A DNA stretch of 64,000 nucleotides from Stichopus chloronotus (GCA_021234535.1 CM037849.1:16136274-16200273), one strand, 5' to 3'. Shown: positions 10,878 through 24,139, counted from the first letter of the stretch. Made by a program: numbers and translations. The notes: generated from the letters alone by a model not told the origin.

Positions 10878-11113
10878 TCCGTGCATTTGCCTAGGGTTGG
10901 GTGGGGGGGGGGATTTTGTGTTTTGTTGTTTGTTCGATTTTGTTTCCTTGTTTTTTATGAACTTGCTTTCTTTGAATTAGGGGTTCTACCCTTGTACAAG
11001 CTTTAATTAGCTTTCTGGTATAACTCCTTAATCACTTATAGCTTATCTTTGTAATGTTCTCATGTTTTCGTTGTCTGATTTTAATAAAGTTCAGTTGAAT
11101 TGAATTGAATTGA
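10878..11113 (+). other. LINE 3' UTR and (TTGAA)n tail
   Basis: G-run (about 10906-10913), AATAAA at 11083-11088, then repeated TTGAA units. These are the structural 3' end that the element's reverse transcriptase is expected to recognise. Confidence 0.7.
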
Positions 11114-14100
11114 CTTGTTAATCTTTTGATCATAATAATAGTGGTAATGATAAGGACACTGGCATTAACAATGACAATGAAAGTCACGGTGATAATAAAA
11201 ACCATGATAATCATATTTCATATTCGTACATATCGGACTCGATATGGGGAAGCGCCTCCTCCATACTTATTTTTTTTACAAAGAAGTGATGTAATTTCTC
11301 GAGCAGAGGGGAAAGCTGACTGAATGGTTTATTTATGTTGAAGTTTATGAGTTGCAAAAGAAAATTTAGAGCATGAGGGGAAATTTATGGATAAATTAGG
11401 TCAAGACTGACCTGAAAGATAATATCAGCTTTTTGGAGCCTTCCACATTGTATTGCATTGGTTTAATTGAAACAACAATCCATCCACAGCGAACTCCTTA
11501 TATTTGCTGAGCTTAAGAGTGGGGGCGGGGCTACACATGATGATGTTATATAACATTAGCTTTGACTACTCGTTGATAAATTAGATCCATCCAAACATCC
11601 TTCCATCCTAATCCCATTGCATTATTAGAATGTGTAGACACGACATAATTTGCGGAAATTATGGCAAATGTTATTATTTCCGACATATTCTCTCTTGACC
11701 ACAAATCCGAAGGATGGTTACACGCCTGCAACAATAATGACTACAATAATATTGATGACAATGATGATGATCACAACTTTTAGATGCTCATTAACGTTTC
11801 ATAACTCGGTATTAAAAGGTTCTATCTGTACCGTGCAGATAGGAACGATGGCTGACTCCTAAATAAAATGATAATGAAGTGGAACATTTTAATGATGCTG
11901 TTTGTGTAAATGAAGAATGTACAACGATGTGCGTAGTAATAATGATACCAGGCATGCCCGCCTCAGGTATATTGCAGTTCATTTAATTCTTGTTCCTTCT
12001 TACCTCTGTTCTATTTTAACATTTATAGTTTTTCATGTTTATTCCTGTAATGTTAAATGTTACAATGTAGATTATATCAAATAAAGTCTATAACCCTTTC
12101 AGTGCATAGAATTATTCAGTTTCATTGTTACTACATGGGGTAACTTTAAACTCTTTGTAACGGCTGAACACAAGCTTTCGGGTAGGAATAACTCTCACAA
12201 TGTTTTCATCCTAATAAGTTATATGTAATGAATTGAGCACACCTAAACTAAATACATAATATATAGAAGCTAGAAAAAATGTGGTTAGATATCAAACATA
12301 TCAACAGCGATTTAATTTTAATTGCATACATTTTATGCATTTGGTGATGCACGGTATAATTAGTAAAAACAATCATAGTTAGTTCGTATCGTCGGTTTCA
12401 TTTAAGCAATTTAAAGCCAGTAAACCTTGCTTAGTCATATCACTATATATTGCAATGCATTCTTCTAGTCATATCACTGAGATCGTTACTCTGCATATCT
12501 CAAAATCGTTACTATTTGCCATCTTGTTTGTACTTTGCAGGAGTGTGAAGGTGGCACAGAATTTAGTATAGGTTATTGTTACCTTCCATACGGTATATTA
12601 AATGGGATACTTACGCTCTCAGATCATACCAAAGGCGTCCTTTATTGAAGCACCGTTGTGATTGGCCAACACCTTACCTTTTTTTACAAACCATAAACTG
12701 ATTGGTCCTAACATTTTGGGCTACCGTAGCACTTGGAATGTCAAATTGAAAAGCAACTTGGAGGTTGCTATCCTCATAAAAGGAAGTGAATCAATACGGT
12801 TCAAGGAAAAGAACTTGGTATTAAAAGGCTAAATGCTAACGTTATGTATAATAAGGTGGTTTTGAATTTAAATCAATGTTTCAATTATTGTAAAATAAAC
12901 ATTTTCTTGTCAGTGTTCTCTAATTGCATCACAGTGTTTCCTTTGCCTTTGCCTTTTTTTTTTCTCGGGTGGTTTTGTTGGGGTTGGGTGTGGGTAAGGC
13001 AGAAGGGTGAGAGATCAGCGGGGCAAGAAAAATGTTGGAATGTCGAAAACAGAGGGAGACGTATTGTTCAAAGCAATTCTGGAATAATACCATCCGATGT
13101 TTCACCACTTGGTAAGTCTTTTAAAGGAATACTGAAGATTTACATAAGCAAAATTTACTCGAAGTCAGCCATTTTTTTATGAAAATTGTATCCATTGAAA
13201 ATTGTGGTGAGATATTAACTTACATATTCAAGCGAGAAATGTGGACTTGCAGCAAATTGCTATGATTTTGCTATTTGAAATGACTATTTTTTTTTTACTT
13301 ACAAATTTAAAATAATGGTCATTTTCCAATAAGATTTCAAAAAAAGAGTGAAATAACCTAACTCCATCCAGACCTGTGTATTCACACCAAAATTTGTATA
13401 ACACGCGATTCAACTTAACACACTTGCAAGATAATAACTTTTCAATAAAACATAAAGTATCTACGGGAGTTCCCCGTTGTGCACCCAGTTAACTGCCATG
13501 TGGGGTACTATGCAACCTTAATCAGCAAGAAAAGCCAAAACGAATATATGGGCTCACCGTTCAAAACTGAAGCAGACGTTAGACAATTGCACTATGATGT
13601 AATGCCACTTCATGTTACACCTAACTTTTACCTATATTCTAGCCTTAAATCCCCAAGGCTGAAATCATCCTGGTGGCAGTGTTTCAACTACCGACAACCA
13701 GATAAAGGAACATCATTTATTGGCTTTTCAATTTTGGACCTCAATGTTTGCATTTTTCATTGCAACTTTTACTTTAAATGTTTCGATTTCCTATGAAAAA
13801 AGAAAAGAAACAATTGGAGAAATGGTCCGCTTGGCTATAACACTGGTTTGAATGCAACTTTCAAACAAAGTAGCGAAAGAGAACGGGAAATCCACGCAGC
13901 TAATAAGGAGAGAGGTAAATTCACACTTTCAATACATTGCAAAATACTAAGCTATTCCTGAGATAGGTATCATAAATTTCCAGGTAACACTGTAGACAAT
14001 TAAATCATGAATGTATTACAGTCACATCGTCATCACAGAATAGAACTAGCACTAGAAATACATGTTACATGTTATGTTCATAAAGCTATTGATCGCACAG

Positions 14101-17089
14101 CGTCACACAAGCCTATGATAAGGAGCACAAAGCGTAATAGGTCCCGTGACTTGGATTCAACACGGGCACAAGATGTACGGTGTCCTGTGTGAAACTGTAC
14201 AGAAATGTGATGGTAAAGACGAATGCAACTATATCACATGTGTCTTGATTTCTAAACGTTTATACCAAGATGTGTCAATATTAGGACTTTTGCGTATTTG
14301 AATTTTTCCGTGAACGGGTTATCATTTACAGTTCCTAGATTTGATTAGCATCTTCCGTACATGTTGTAACAAATTAGATATCACAGAAACGACATTTCTA
14401 ATAAAGAAGTGGTTTTAAAGATAATTTCTTTGAACAGAAGACCCCTGTGTTAGTAGAACATTTATTGGTAACGACGTTTCATACACATCAACTTCTGCAC
14501 CATTGTTCTGAGGTGCTAGGATGGATTTGAACTGCGACGTTCTAAAAGCCACGTGTGATTCAGGCGTCGTACTGTCTTGTAATATCCATATAAGAGAATG
14601 ATGGCACAGACACAAACGGTACAGGAGAATGCTTGTTTATTTCGATGTTACTTAACAACTGAACCGCAACAAAATACAATAGGTTTGATACCTGGGAAAC
14701 AAGCTTTATGATCACCACATTTATCAACGAGTTGTCATGACTGACAAGACTGGTGTATTTGATCAAAACCAGGGATGGACTACAAGCTTTGTTATCTTTG
14801 TTAGTTCAGAGATTACACACAGAATACCTTGTAAATCTAAATTACTATTTACGGTTCTGTAATTCACCATCGCTCCTCTATTTTATGCCAAACACATCAC
14901 TGGTGTGACTAATAGACAAAGCTTTTTAAATCCAACTCTCATGGGTTTTGCATGTCGGCATTGTCTCGAAGCATCATTGCTCCAACAGAACGTTATCCTG
15001 ACCTAATGTTGGTGCACCTTAAACAACTTATATGCTAATTCAGAGTGCTATATGACAAAAATGGTACACAAAAATCTTGAGTTACAGAAACAATCTTTGA
15101 TTCATTTCTTATTATATTCACTTAGGTCTATTAAGCGAGTTTTGCAGGATATTTGAAAAAGCCCCTCTCGCCTAGTTATCTATCATACCCCCCCCCCCAA
15201 AAAAAAATCAATACTCGTTAACAAGTACAAGTTTTTCACTTACTTTCCAATCAAAAGCTGTACATCGATAACATACACAATCTTCTCAAATGGATATCAG
15301 CTGAATTATGGACGTTTATCGATATATTGTCTAAGAAATAACACTAGATTCTTTTTATTTTGAAAAGGAAATGTTCTGATGTCTGCCAGATAAGGAGGAA
15401 GAATGACAATCCTTACAGTGCCTTCCGAACAGCCTTCATAACACCCGATTATACTAATGATCACTGTGAAGTTACCATCGAAGTTTCCTTTTATGCTTGA
15501 AGAGAAATAGAAACATTCGAGAAACATCGATATTTAACTCCAAAGTTATATATCAAATTTATAACATTGTATTCATTTCATAAAGTAGTATACTAAAAAA
15601 AAGGGTTAATGCACGATACTAGTGTCTCAGTCTATCTGGCTCAACAAATATCCAAAGTATCCTACACTTGGACCACATGCCGTGAGCTTTATTAAGAGTC
15701 TCATGAAAATTGCTGTGAGCACCGAATCTCTTTTGCCCTTAAGGGATGTAACTGCAGGTTCCTACGATAACTTTTGAAGATACTGTCCAATATTTCCTAA
15801 TTATATTCAACAATATGTATCAGTCCCCTCCCCCTTTTTGGTTTTTATGCATCGTCATCATATGCCTGTTAATGTTATGTGCGATAAATGAATATTTGGT
15901 GATAAGTTTATTTCTTAACTTTCCGAGTGACTGGCTGACTGATTGACGGTCAGTTTGACCAATTGACCGACCGACTTATCGACCTGCTTTGTGAGATCAA
16001 CATCGATTACCTGTAAATAATATGGTGCATTGTGTGATTCCTTAATTAAAAGATACTATAAGACTTAAGTTCTTGCAGTTCGAAAGAATCAGAATTTAAA
16101 GAAAAATATGAAAGCGTTTGATCCTAAAAGATCTTTTCACTACTTCTGATGTAACAAATTAAAATTTACCTACCTTTAAAAGTGCAATATCAAAAACAGG
16201 CTGTCCAAATTTGTCAGAGGATTTCAGAATGATCCACAAATGATTCGATTTAAAATAGACAGAAGTGGCCATATAATATTAAAACTACAACCTACAAGTT
16301 ATTAATATTCGCAAACTCTCCTGAATAAAGGCGATTTGTTTGTCCTTTACGCTTACAGGTGTTGATGTTTATCGTACGTTTCAAGAACTGCTAGTGCAGT
16401 TCAATTCAGCAGAAGCTCAGGTGTTTATCTAGAATCGCCTGGTCTGGTTGTTTTGATCTCATCTCGAATTATGTAGACGTTCGTGTAAAAACGGCAGTAA
16501 ATTTATGTCAGTATGTGCAACACTATTTCTGCTTTTGGTGATCTTTTCTTCCATCAAACCCACCTTACTAGATTTTGTCGTTTGTGGTTTGAGTATTACA
16601 ATGTGATACGGAGATAAGTCCTATACTTATGATCCCGAATGATCACTAACGTAAACATCGTCAAGTTTATTCCGGTAATGGATATCTCCAATGTCAACAA
16701 AACCATAGACAGTAACATTACTTCCTGTGTTGATCGTTTTCTCAAGGCGAGTGTCAACTCAAACAATGCCTAAAACCACGCAGCTAAAATGACAAATCCT
16801 TTCAAAGGTTGAAGTTACAATATCTATATTATACGCTAACATACACATTAGTTTGTCAAGCGACAGAAAATATAGAACATTTTACATCAGTTATTCTTCA
16901 GACAATTTCTGGGCATAGTAATTGACTGGTGATAGTATGACGACAAAAGAACGGCGTTCATGTTTCGTAAACTATTTAATGATCTCAACGTAAGTTCGCT
17001 TAAAGTTTGTGAAACTCCCAAACACTGTCCGCATGTTGTCAATAATAGAACAGGAGAATAAGTATTTTACCAAGGTTAATAATAATAAT
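11114..17089. other. Gene-poor interval downstream of the LINE
   Basis: About 6 kb of AT-rich DNA with short unsupported open frames. The only points I would flag are a possible exon start at 12541 and CCAAT/TATA-like motifs near 12659-12783, both listed as findings. No RNA gene or domain was recognised. Confidence 0.5.
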
Positions 17090-17142
17090 AATTAGGTAAA
17101 ACTTTAAATAAATTTAAAAATAATAATAATTAGGTAAAACAC
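17090..17142. repeat. Short tandem duplication with (TAA)n
   Basis: The segment aataataataattaggtaaaac occurs twice about 40 bases apart, each copy with a small TAA trinucleotide run. Confidence 0.8.
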
Positions 17143-17454
17143 TGAAGCCTTTGGCTAAAATTAGGTTGACCCCGGGGCATAGGAAGGATTTTTTGTGAGA
17201 GGGCAAAATAGACTCATCGTCAGTATTTTGACCCCTGTGCGGCTGGTATAAGGGAAGGATGATTCCCCTTCCATGGCTTAAGCCAGAATTTAGAATCAAC
17301 CAGTCCACAGACACTTGACCTAAAAAAAGTCATTTTTGCTCTTCTCATTTGCCCAGGCCAATCACGGCGCAAAATTGTCCTTCTTTTTTCTGCACCTGCA
17401 CAAATGAACCTAAAATAAACGTTTCAGCTACGTTTTGAAGGGAGATGTGTGCCG

Positions 17455-18060
17455 ACAAGACTATCTATAAAGTGGACCCCCACCATAGATGGGCGCCGAA
17501 CGTAGAAAAGTTTTGACTTTTAAAACCATCCAGATGGCCGGAAATGGCACTTCCTGTGTGTTCCAAGCTGCATGTACCCAGCCATTTTTTCAATTAATGA
17601 GGTAAAAATCAATGTACTAAAAATGGTAATACATAAAGATAATTTGATATGATGCAAGAATTAAAATAAATTTTTGGATCAAGAAAAAATATTATATGGG
17701 GCTGAGTGCTTTCAGAATTATCCATAAACAGAAGGGCCACCATCGGTTGGCGTGCAGGAAGCTTTTAATTTTCCAGCCCCTCCAGATGGCCGGAAACGAC
17801 ACTTGCCGGGTGTTCCAAGCTGCCTGTACCAGGCCTCAAAATAAGTTTTCTTGAATGCAATTTCTCAGTTAATGATATGAAAATAAGTTTATGAAAAATG
17901 GTAAGACACATCGGATGGGTTAAGATAGTAAAGATTCATTATGAGTTATGTATCATGTTTCATTTATTTTCGGAAGAGTTGGCAAATATTGGGAGGCTGA
18001 ACATACCTCATGTCCCCACTTTTTAATGGTTGATTATGACCCATTTTAAGCTTGAAACTA
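17455..18060 (+). repeat. Dispersed repeat family A, copies 1 and 2
   Basis: Two adjacent diverged copies (about 17455-17680 and 17700-18060). Both carry the core CAGATGGCCGGAAA and, a few bases later, GTGTTCCAAGCTGC. Copy 2 continues with TTGGCAAATA, TTGAACATAC-like and GGTTGATTATGACCCATTT segments that recur at 28920-29030. No coding capacity and no terminal inverted repeat are seen. It is likely a non-autonomous element or an untranslated part of a larger one. Confidence 0.75.
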
Positions 18061-19618
18061 AAAATGGAAAATTGTAGTGAGTCGGTTGAGCGTTATCTAA
18101 CTCAACTCAACAAAGCGACACATAACACGACTGGAATGTTTTGTAGGGAAAATTCCATGGTAAACCATGAGCACTTGGGGATGATAAGTACAAGAACATT
18201 GTTGTCAAAATATGTGACGTTATTAATAACCAAGGTTTTGATTGACTGGTCGGGGGAGCGAATTGTCAATGAGTCCTGCATGAAAGAAATATGTCGACCG
18301 TTCTGCTGCGAATTTCATCCTCTAGCCGCATACTCGTATACTGTTTATCGGCAACAGGCGCATGTATGGTCAACCTTTATGAACACCTTGTTTCAAGTAT
18401 GTTGTTAATCTGTTTCGTCTTAGTTTTGAATATCATGAATAAATCACACTTTTAAAGCCAGATATCCAGTCTCTTGTACCAACTCAACCTATCATCCCTT
18501 CCTCTTTTCGTATTTTTTGTTGCCCTCCGTTATTTTTCAACATCATTCATCGTGTCCAAAAAACTTCTGTGATGCCCGCCCCCACTTTCCCCCGCTGGCT
18601 ACGCCACTGGGTTGCTGGGTTGGCTCCGCACTGTTTTATTTTGTTTTAATCTAACTAGCGTAAGGTTATTCTTACAGTTATAATATCGGAGTATTTCAAC
18701 TGTACATATATCTTTTTAGTGGTTTAATCGACATCAAATCGGCAGGATATTTAACACATAATATCTATATGTACACTATATAATTTACAAGTTTTAATAC
18801 CATGATGAAAAGATTAGTGCCGAGTGTTGTCTGCGTACATTGATTTTCCATTCAATTTGCGTCCTTTGTAGTAAAAATGAGGTGACTCATTCAGACTTTC
18901 TTTCCTTTCAAAGATTGATCACGTTTTGTTGTGTGAAATTGTACGACATTTGTATGTACTTATGGAGGTCAATGTGTATGAAGCTACGATAAGTGGCTGC
19001 ACTGTCTTACGTCAAAACGAAGAAGCTGTGACAACGGAATGTGTCCTTTCATTTCACCCAGTAAAAACTAGTCATAGATAACACCATTTGCATCTCACTA
19101 TTACAAAATTCTTCAGACTTTTCCAAATGGGGAGGGTCTAACCATGTCAGAAACTGGACAGTTTACTAAATTTAGCCCCCTGAACCCCATCGTCACTGAA
19201 GGGCGAAATATTGATAAGTTTTACAGGGTGCATCAAAAATCCTTCTAACACAGAACATCCAGCTTGACCTGAAAACTTGAAACGGAAATGCAAGGAATTA
19301 TGCGAGTTTGAAGAACAGGGCACTATCAGTGGGCGGGTAAAGTTCCCAGTGCAGTATGGTCACAGTGTAGGAAGGTCAAAGTATAGTCTGGAAATGAAAA
19401 CTTTAGATTCAATGTATGAGTTAGTAGTAAGGAACAAGTGAAGTTACATAAACAAGTGACGTTATCTTAAATCTTTTTTTTTTTAATTTTTAATTGAATT
19501 CAGTAGGCCTACCTACGTTCTGTAAGTAACATAAAAGTCGTTTTTGATATTCAGTGGATATCACACATTTCTTTATATGCCAGCTTTATTCAAATAATTA
19601 CATTAAATCTAATAGTAA
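18061..19618. other. Gene-poor interval
   Basis: No supported gene. The motif GCTACGCCACTG at about 18599-18610 is the reverse complement of CAGTGGCGTAGC, a terminus I associate with hAT-type transposons, but no partner end was found. Confidence 0.4.
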
Positions 19619-19843
19619 TTAAAACTGTTCACCCTTGGTGCCACGTTTTAGCACACTTAGACCTAGCTTAGACTGCTCATCCAGAGGTGTCACACGGTTA
19701 AATTGCGGGGTGGGAAGGGGGTCAAGATACTCAACGTGTCCTCCAGGGATAATTTTAACTAGCTGGGCATGGGAATTAAACCTGTGTGCAATGATGTACT
19801 CAGAAGTTTTGGCCAGTTGGGGACTGAGAATTGGCGAAACCAT
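19619..19843 (-). CDS. Possible terminal exon or small ORF, unrecognised
   Basis: 74-codon minus-strand frame with less repetitive, more protein-like composition than its surroundings (for example PGGHVEYLDPLPTPQFNR) and a TAA stop. On the minus strand an AG lies at about 19858-19859, so it could be a terminal exon rather than an ATG-initiated gene. I do not recognise a family and no neighbouring exon was found. It may equally be a remnant of a mobile element or chance. Confidence 0.25.
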   Translation of the reverse strand: MVSPILSPQLAKTSEYIIAHRFNSHAQLVKIIPGGHVEYLDPLPTPQFNRVTPLDEQSKLGLSVLKRGTKGEQF

Positions 19844-19859
19844 GTAACTTTGTCGCTAG

Positions 19860-21499
19860 TATAGTTTGATAAAATTGTACATTTCCTGATGAAAACTGTA
19901 ACACTTTTTTGCATTTTGAAAGTTGGACATAGGCGTTACCATCATCATTACCTGTATGAAGTACACAGGCTTGCATTTTCCTTTACTGTATCTTTCAATT
20001 TTGGGGGGTTTTTTTTGTCTTTCTTTTTTTGTCCACGTGTTTTTGTCCCCTGACCCGTGTTGGTAGGGATGACTACCCCCCAACTTGTTACACCGAAACT
20101 GGGGAAGGCTTTCGCATGGTCACTTTGTTAGTAGGAATACTCCCTCTTTGAACTCGCTTATAAGTATTGACGCTGTGTGGTAATACATTACAGAGGACGA
20201 GAAGTCAAAAAGAGCAATACATGGGACTAAACAAGCTGGAAGAGCACACGTGTCAGCTTACTTTAAAAATGTGGACCTATCGTTAATTTGAAGCGATTTG
20301 ATATCTACCTAATAACGCATAGGTCTATGTCAACAGAATACACCACCATATTCGGTTTAAAAATGTCACTCTTAACATTTTTTTTAAGGGGGGAGAGGTA
20401 ATTTAAGACAAAGTTTCCCAAAATACTTTTCTTTACCTTTAAACTCATCGCCTTTCGCTGTTGTTATCCCCTTAGCATGAGGAGCCATAACAGAAAGTTT
20501 GAAGTTATTCGGATGAAGAAGTGATTTAAGGATTACATATACAGAATATTTCGTGTTTACCTTTGACCTATGACGACATTGATTAAGGGAGCATCACGTT
20601 TCATATACGCAGACATCCTACCCGCCAAGTTTGGAACTTTGTTGGTTTTTGCACAAATTCAGACACAGTGGTTTTCCAAATGACCAATGTGACATCCTAG
20701 TCCATGTTTTTTTGTGTGTGTGTGTGAATCACAAGGACCCTCTCATAGAGCCAACGGAATCTCAAACTTCTTAAATGTCAGTACTGAAAGAGGAGATGTT
20801 AAATTTCCTAACACAAAAGTTCAAATCGAGGACAATGTCTCTTGCCATAAAGGGATTTTCTTCTGAAGGCAATAGATATTATATGAAAGTTAGGAATACT
20901 TTCCTCTCTTTATTGGTGAAATTCATTTTTCAATAGCATGTTCTGTTCAGGAGTTACTTATGAATTTTCACAAAAATAGCTACGTCAAAATGACATATAA
21001 TTGCAATATGAGAAATTTGTGACGTCATCCATGCACAACTGCTTGAATAATTTTATATTTCTGTATATTTGGTTACAATCTTGACTGGGTTAGAAGAGAT
21101 ATGACAATAGTTTAAGAGGTGTGACCTTACTATTCTCAATATTTTGAGGTAAATACACAACATACAATCTGTCGCACTTTAGGAAAAATGAGGACTTCTA
21201 TTTCAAAGCAAACCTTTTGCCGCTGTTACATGGCATTTTGGTAACTTTGAGGCAACTCAAAATCAGAGAAGTCTTTCTTTAGACAGCAATATCTTGGGCT
21301 ATGAAAAAGATATTGGGATGATGGAGCTTGAAATGACTTCATTGGAAAATTCTTCAATTGTCACTTAAGTATTTATAGATAAATATCGATAAAAATGTAG
21401 TTAAGAGAAATGAAGAATTATAAGATGATGATTGTTTTGTTTGTCATAATGCTTATTATTATTACTATTATATTATTACTGGATGTGATTTACATGCAG
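19860..21499. other. Gene-poor interval
   Basis: AT-rich, no supported exon. It contains small poly(T) and TTG/GT-rich runs. Confidence 0.45.
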
Positions 21500-21638
21500 G
21501 CATTATTCAAGTTACCTTTACTGCGGTGGTGAGAATGTTGATATTTTCCACGGGACTGTAGTTAAAGATATTGAATGTCACAAGGCTTGTGAAAGAGATC
21601 ACACCCCTCGTTATTGTGCGTACATCTTTTATCAATGT
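21500..21638 (+). CDS. Cys-rich internal exon (WSC- or PAN-like module?)
   Basis: Good acceptor (tacatgcag) and donor (gtaagt). The one frame open across it begins with a single base completing a codon and ends in phase 0. It encodes about 46 residues: SSYLYCGGENVDIFHG, then DIECHKACERD and RYCAYIFYQC. Five cysteines with two C-x3-C or C-x6-C spacings suggest a small extracellular disulfide module. The general pattern recalls WSC or PAN/apple modules but is not decisive. It lies 3.4 kb upstream of the sulfotransferase-like exons on the same strand and could belong to that or another gene. WSC-sulfotransferase fusions exist in animals, so the link is possible but unproven. Confidence 0.45.
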
Positions 21639-22300
21639 GTAAGTATGTTCCCACTAACACTGTATTCTGTTCACTGTGGTCGGAGTCATTCCGAAATCCG
21701 AACACATGATAAAAAGACTGGGGTGGGAACATATGATACCCTCAGTTCAAATGAAATGTAATGTTCCATGTAACTGTGTTAACTATGTGATTACTGATAC
21801 ATTTTCCATTCATCAGACTTGATCTCTTTGCAGACAAGGGAGGTCTATTTGGTTTTACTTTCTATTTTTGTTTTTTATGAGGTTTTACCCATTATTTCAA
21901 TTGGCAATTTAGTAATTACTGCATGTGTAATTCAACTTAAACATATACTGAGCACAGCTATAACTGTCGTATCTAGCTATACGAAACTATCACACAGTAT
22001 ACCTTCTATGCTGGTAACGTGTAAGCAATTATGTATGTAGAAATGAGGCTATAGTGACAAAATTCAAATGCTAATATGGTGAGTTTCACCTTAAAATGCC
22101 CATTAATTGTTGGTGACCTCAGTCACATATTCCTTATCCCATGTGACCATCCTTGTGACTGAGGGATGTCTACTAGAAGCATGTGGAAGCTTGTGGACAT
22201 AGACAGTATAGAAGAAAGAAATAACACCATTAGCTATGAGTACAAATAGCACATGAACACGAAAGAAAAGAAAAAGGAAAAACAAAATGGATGAATCAAT
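21639..22300. other. Intergenic or intronic stretch
   Basis: No gene seen. A 10-base inverted repeat (cctcagtcac ... gtgactgagg) around 22120-22166 could form a hairpin. Confidence 0.4.
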
Positions 22301-22319
22301 GATAACTGCAAATAATATA

Positions 22320-22960
22320 ACTTTTAAGGGCTTTCATGAATGAATTGAATGAGTTTTGCTTAGTAGTGTGAGGAGGAATGGAATTCCAGAATTTGGCACC
22401 TAGATATCTTACAGCTTGTTGAGATTATTCCATTCTGTAAAAGTAAAATTTCGACTATGATAGTAGTGTGCAGCAGATCGTAGAGCAAAAATGTCGAAAA
22501 ATGAAGACATTATCATTCGTACATTTATAAGTTTAAATACAGGTGTAGTACCTATTCAAGTCATAAACATTAAACACATTCAAATTCGCAAAAAGTGGAT
22601 TTGTATGACTGAGATAAAATTTGTTCAAAGTAAAGCTAGTACATATTTTCTGAAGAATAAAAAGTGGCTGAATGCTTGAGGAAAAGTACGTCCCCGTGCA
22701 ATATTACAATTCGAAAGGTAAGGAAGAATAAGAGTATCATAGAAGGTATTATCAAGATGGCGCTACTGAAGATAGTACGAAGATAATTATACCAACACCC
22801 CTGGAGACTTTCTTATTGATTAAATTGATATGACCTTTCAAAGATGCCGTTCAATAATGATCCCTAGAAACTTCGTTGAATTTGATGACTTAATTCTTAT
22901 ACCACAAAGATTAATATCATGAACGGCTATGGAGGTAGTTTTTCTCTACGTTTTTTTACG
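22320..22960 (-). pseudogene. Degenerate LINE reverse-transcriptase C-terminal region
   Basis: Read on the minus strand from about 22930 downward. A frame gives LCGIRIKSSNSTKFLGIII (the F-L-G-I block after the RT palm of jockey/CR1-type LINEs). Then, through frameshifts, come KVSRGVGII, DTLILPYL and, near 22480-22360, a W-N-x-I-P-like block typical of LINE ORF2 C-termini. Several frame changes and stops make it a relic. It is distinct from the better preserved fragment just to its right. Confidence 0.55.
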
Positions 22961-23179
22961 ACTAAACCAGCTGTACACACATTCGAATCTTTACTGTACA
23001 GTTTGTAGCAGTACATTACCGTGGCATCCCGGTGGGAGTAAAGCAGATTGGTAACATCAGAATATGTGAATTGTATCCCTGGCCTTGTGCAGGTCATTAA
23101 CATATATTACAAAAGCAGTGGGGTCAAGAAAAAAAAAGCCCTCGGAACCCCGAAATCGATGGGTGTAAAGTCAGTGACA

Positions 23180-24010
23180 GATAAGATAAGATCAACTTTA
23201 TTGAACTCCACAGGGGTAACTGAGTGCTCGCAAAAAAATCAAAAACATAAAGCAGCAAAAACATACAAAACAGACAACATTGCACAAGTACAAATTACAA
23301 AGTAAGAAAAACAGAAAAATATACACAGAAATAAGACATCAAAACACTAAAAATACAAGGCAAAAGAAAGAAATAAGACAAAGGGAAAAAAGGGGCCAAA
23401 AGGTCCCAATGGCAAGCTTTAAGAACGTTTAAAATTCAAATTGTGAAGTTTAATACATTGCGGTATAAATGATGAGGGGTGTCTATTTGTATTAGCCAAA
23501 GGCAACCTCATCCTACCACTTCGGGGTATCACTGCCCTATCAAGGTATATACGTAGAGGGTGTTCATCGTTACGCAGAATATTGTCGAGTTTGTCCCCAA
23601 GAAGTTCTTTGTAGGATGAGCCCATGGATGGCTGACTTATTCCAATTACGTGACCTGCTTGTATTATCATTGCATCAATACGTTGGTCATCTTCTTTTCT
23701 AACATTACCACCCCACGATACCAAATTATATTGCCAGACCCCACAGATAACAGATTTGTAAAACATGGCAAGAATTTTGCTTTGAACATTAAACCTGTTC
23801 ATTGCACGTTGACAATACATCCAAGAATTAAGTTTTTTCTTTATCATGTCAATGTGATCGTGCCAGGAAAGGCGACTATCTAAAAGAACCCCGAGATATT
23901 TATAATTGTCTACTCTTTCCACGACATTCCCCTTAATAATAGCCTCATTAGAAACAACATGGCACTTACGAAAATCAATCACCATTTCTTTTGTCTTGTC
24001 AACAGTATCA
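23180..24010 (-). pseudogene. 5'-truncated LINE fragment: RT C-terminal part and 3' tail
   Basis: Minus-strand frame of about 200 codons. Reading begins near 24010 at D-K-T-K-E-M-V-I-D-F-R, then VDNYKYLGVLLDSRLSW, then NLVSWGGN, all conserved in the thumb region of CR1/Rex/jockey-type reverse transcriptases. No YxDD palm is present, so the element is 5'-truncated. The frame stops at 23419. The 3' UTR follows and ends in an AATAAA-like stretch and (TCTTA)n on the minus strand (23180-23215). The open frame suggests a fairly recent insertion. Confidence 0.8.
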
Positions 24011-24139
24011 TTAAAAAAGAAAAAATAATGTCGATTAGAATGATACCTGTTACACAAATTGAATGCAATTCCACGAACATCACAACAAATTACAGGCGTG
24101 AGGTGGTTGCGATAAACCTTTACACTCATTTAAATTACT

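Larger units (their letters stand above)
6790..11113 (+). mobile_element. Near full-length non-LTR retrotransposon (LINE, CR1/L2/jockey group)
   Basis: Two-ORF LINE of about 4.3 kb. ORF1 is a coiled-coil RNA-binding protein. ORF2 has an APE-type endonuclease and a reverse transcriptase. The 3' UTR has AATAAA at 11083-11088 and ends in a short (TTGAA)n tail at about 11094-11113, as in CR1/L2-like elements that end in short tandem repeats instead of poly(A). The 5' end is uncertain (around 6780-6800) and I saw no target-site duplication. The uninterrupted ORF2 points to a young insertion. It lies in the same orientation as FReD gene 1. Confidence 0.88.
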
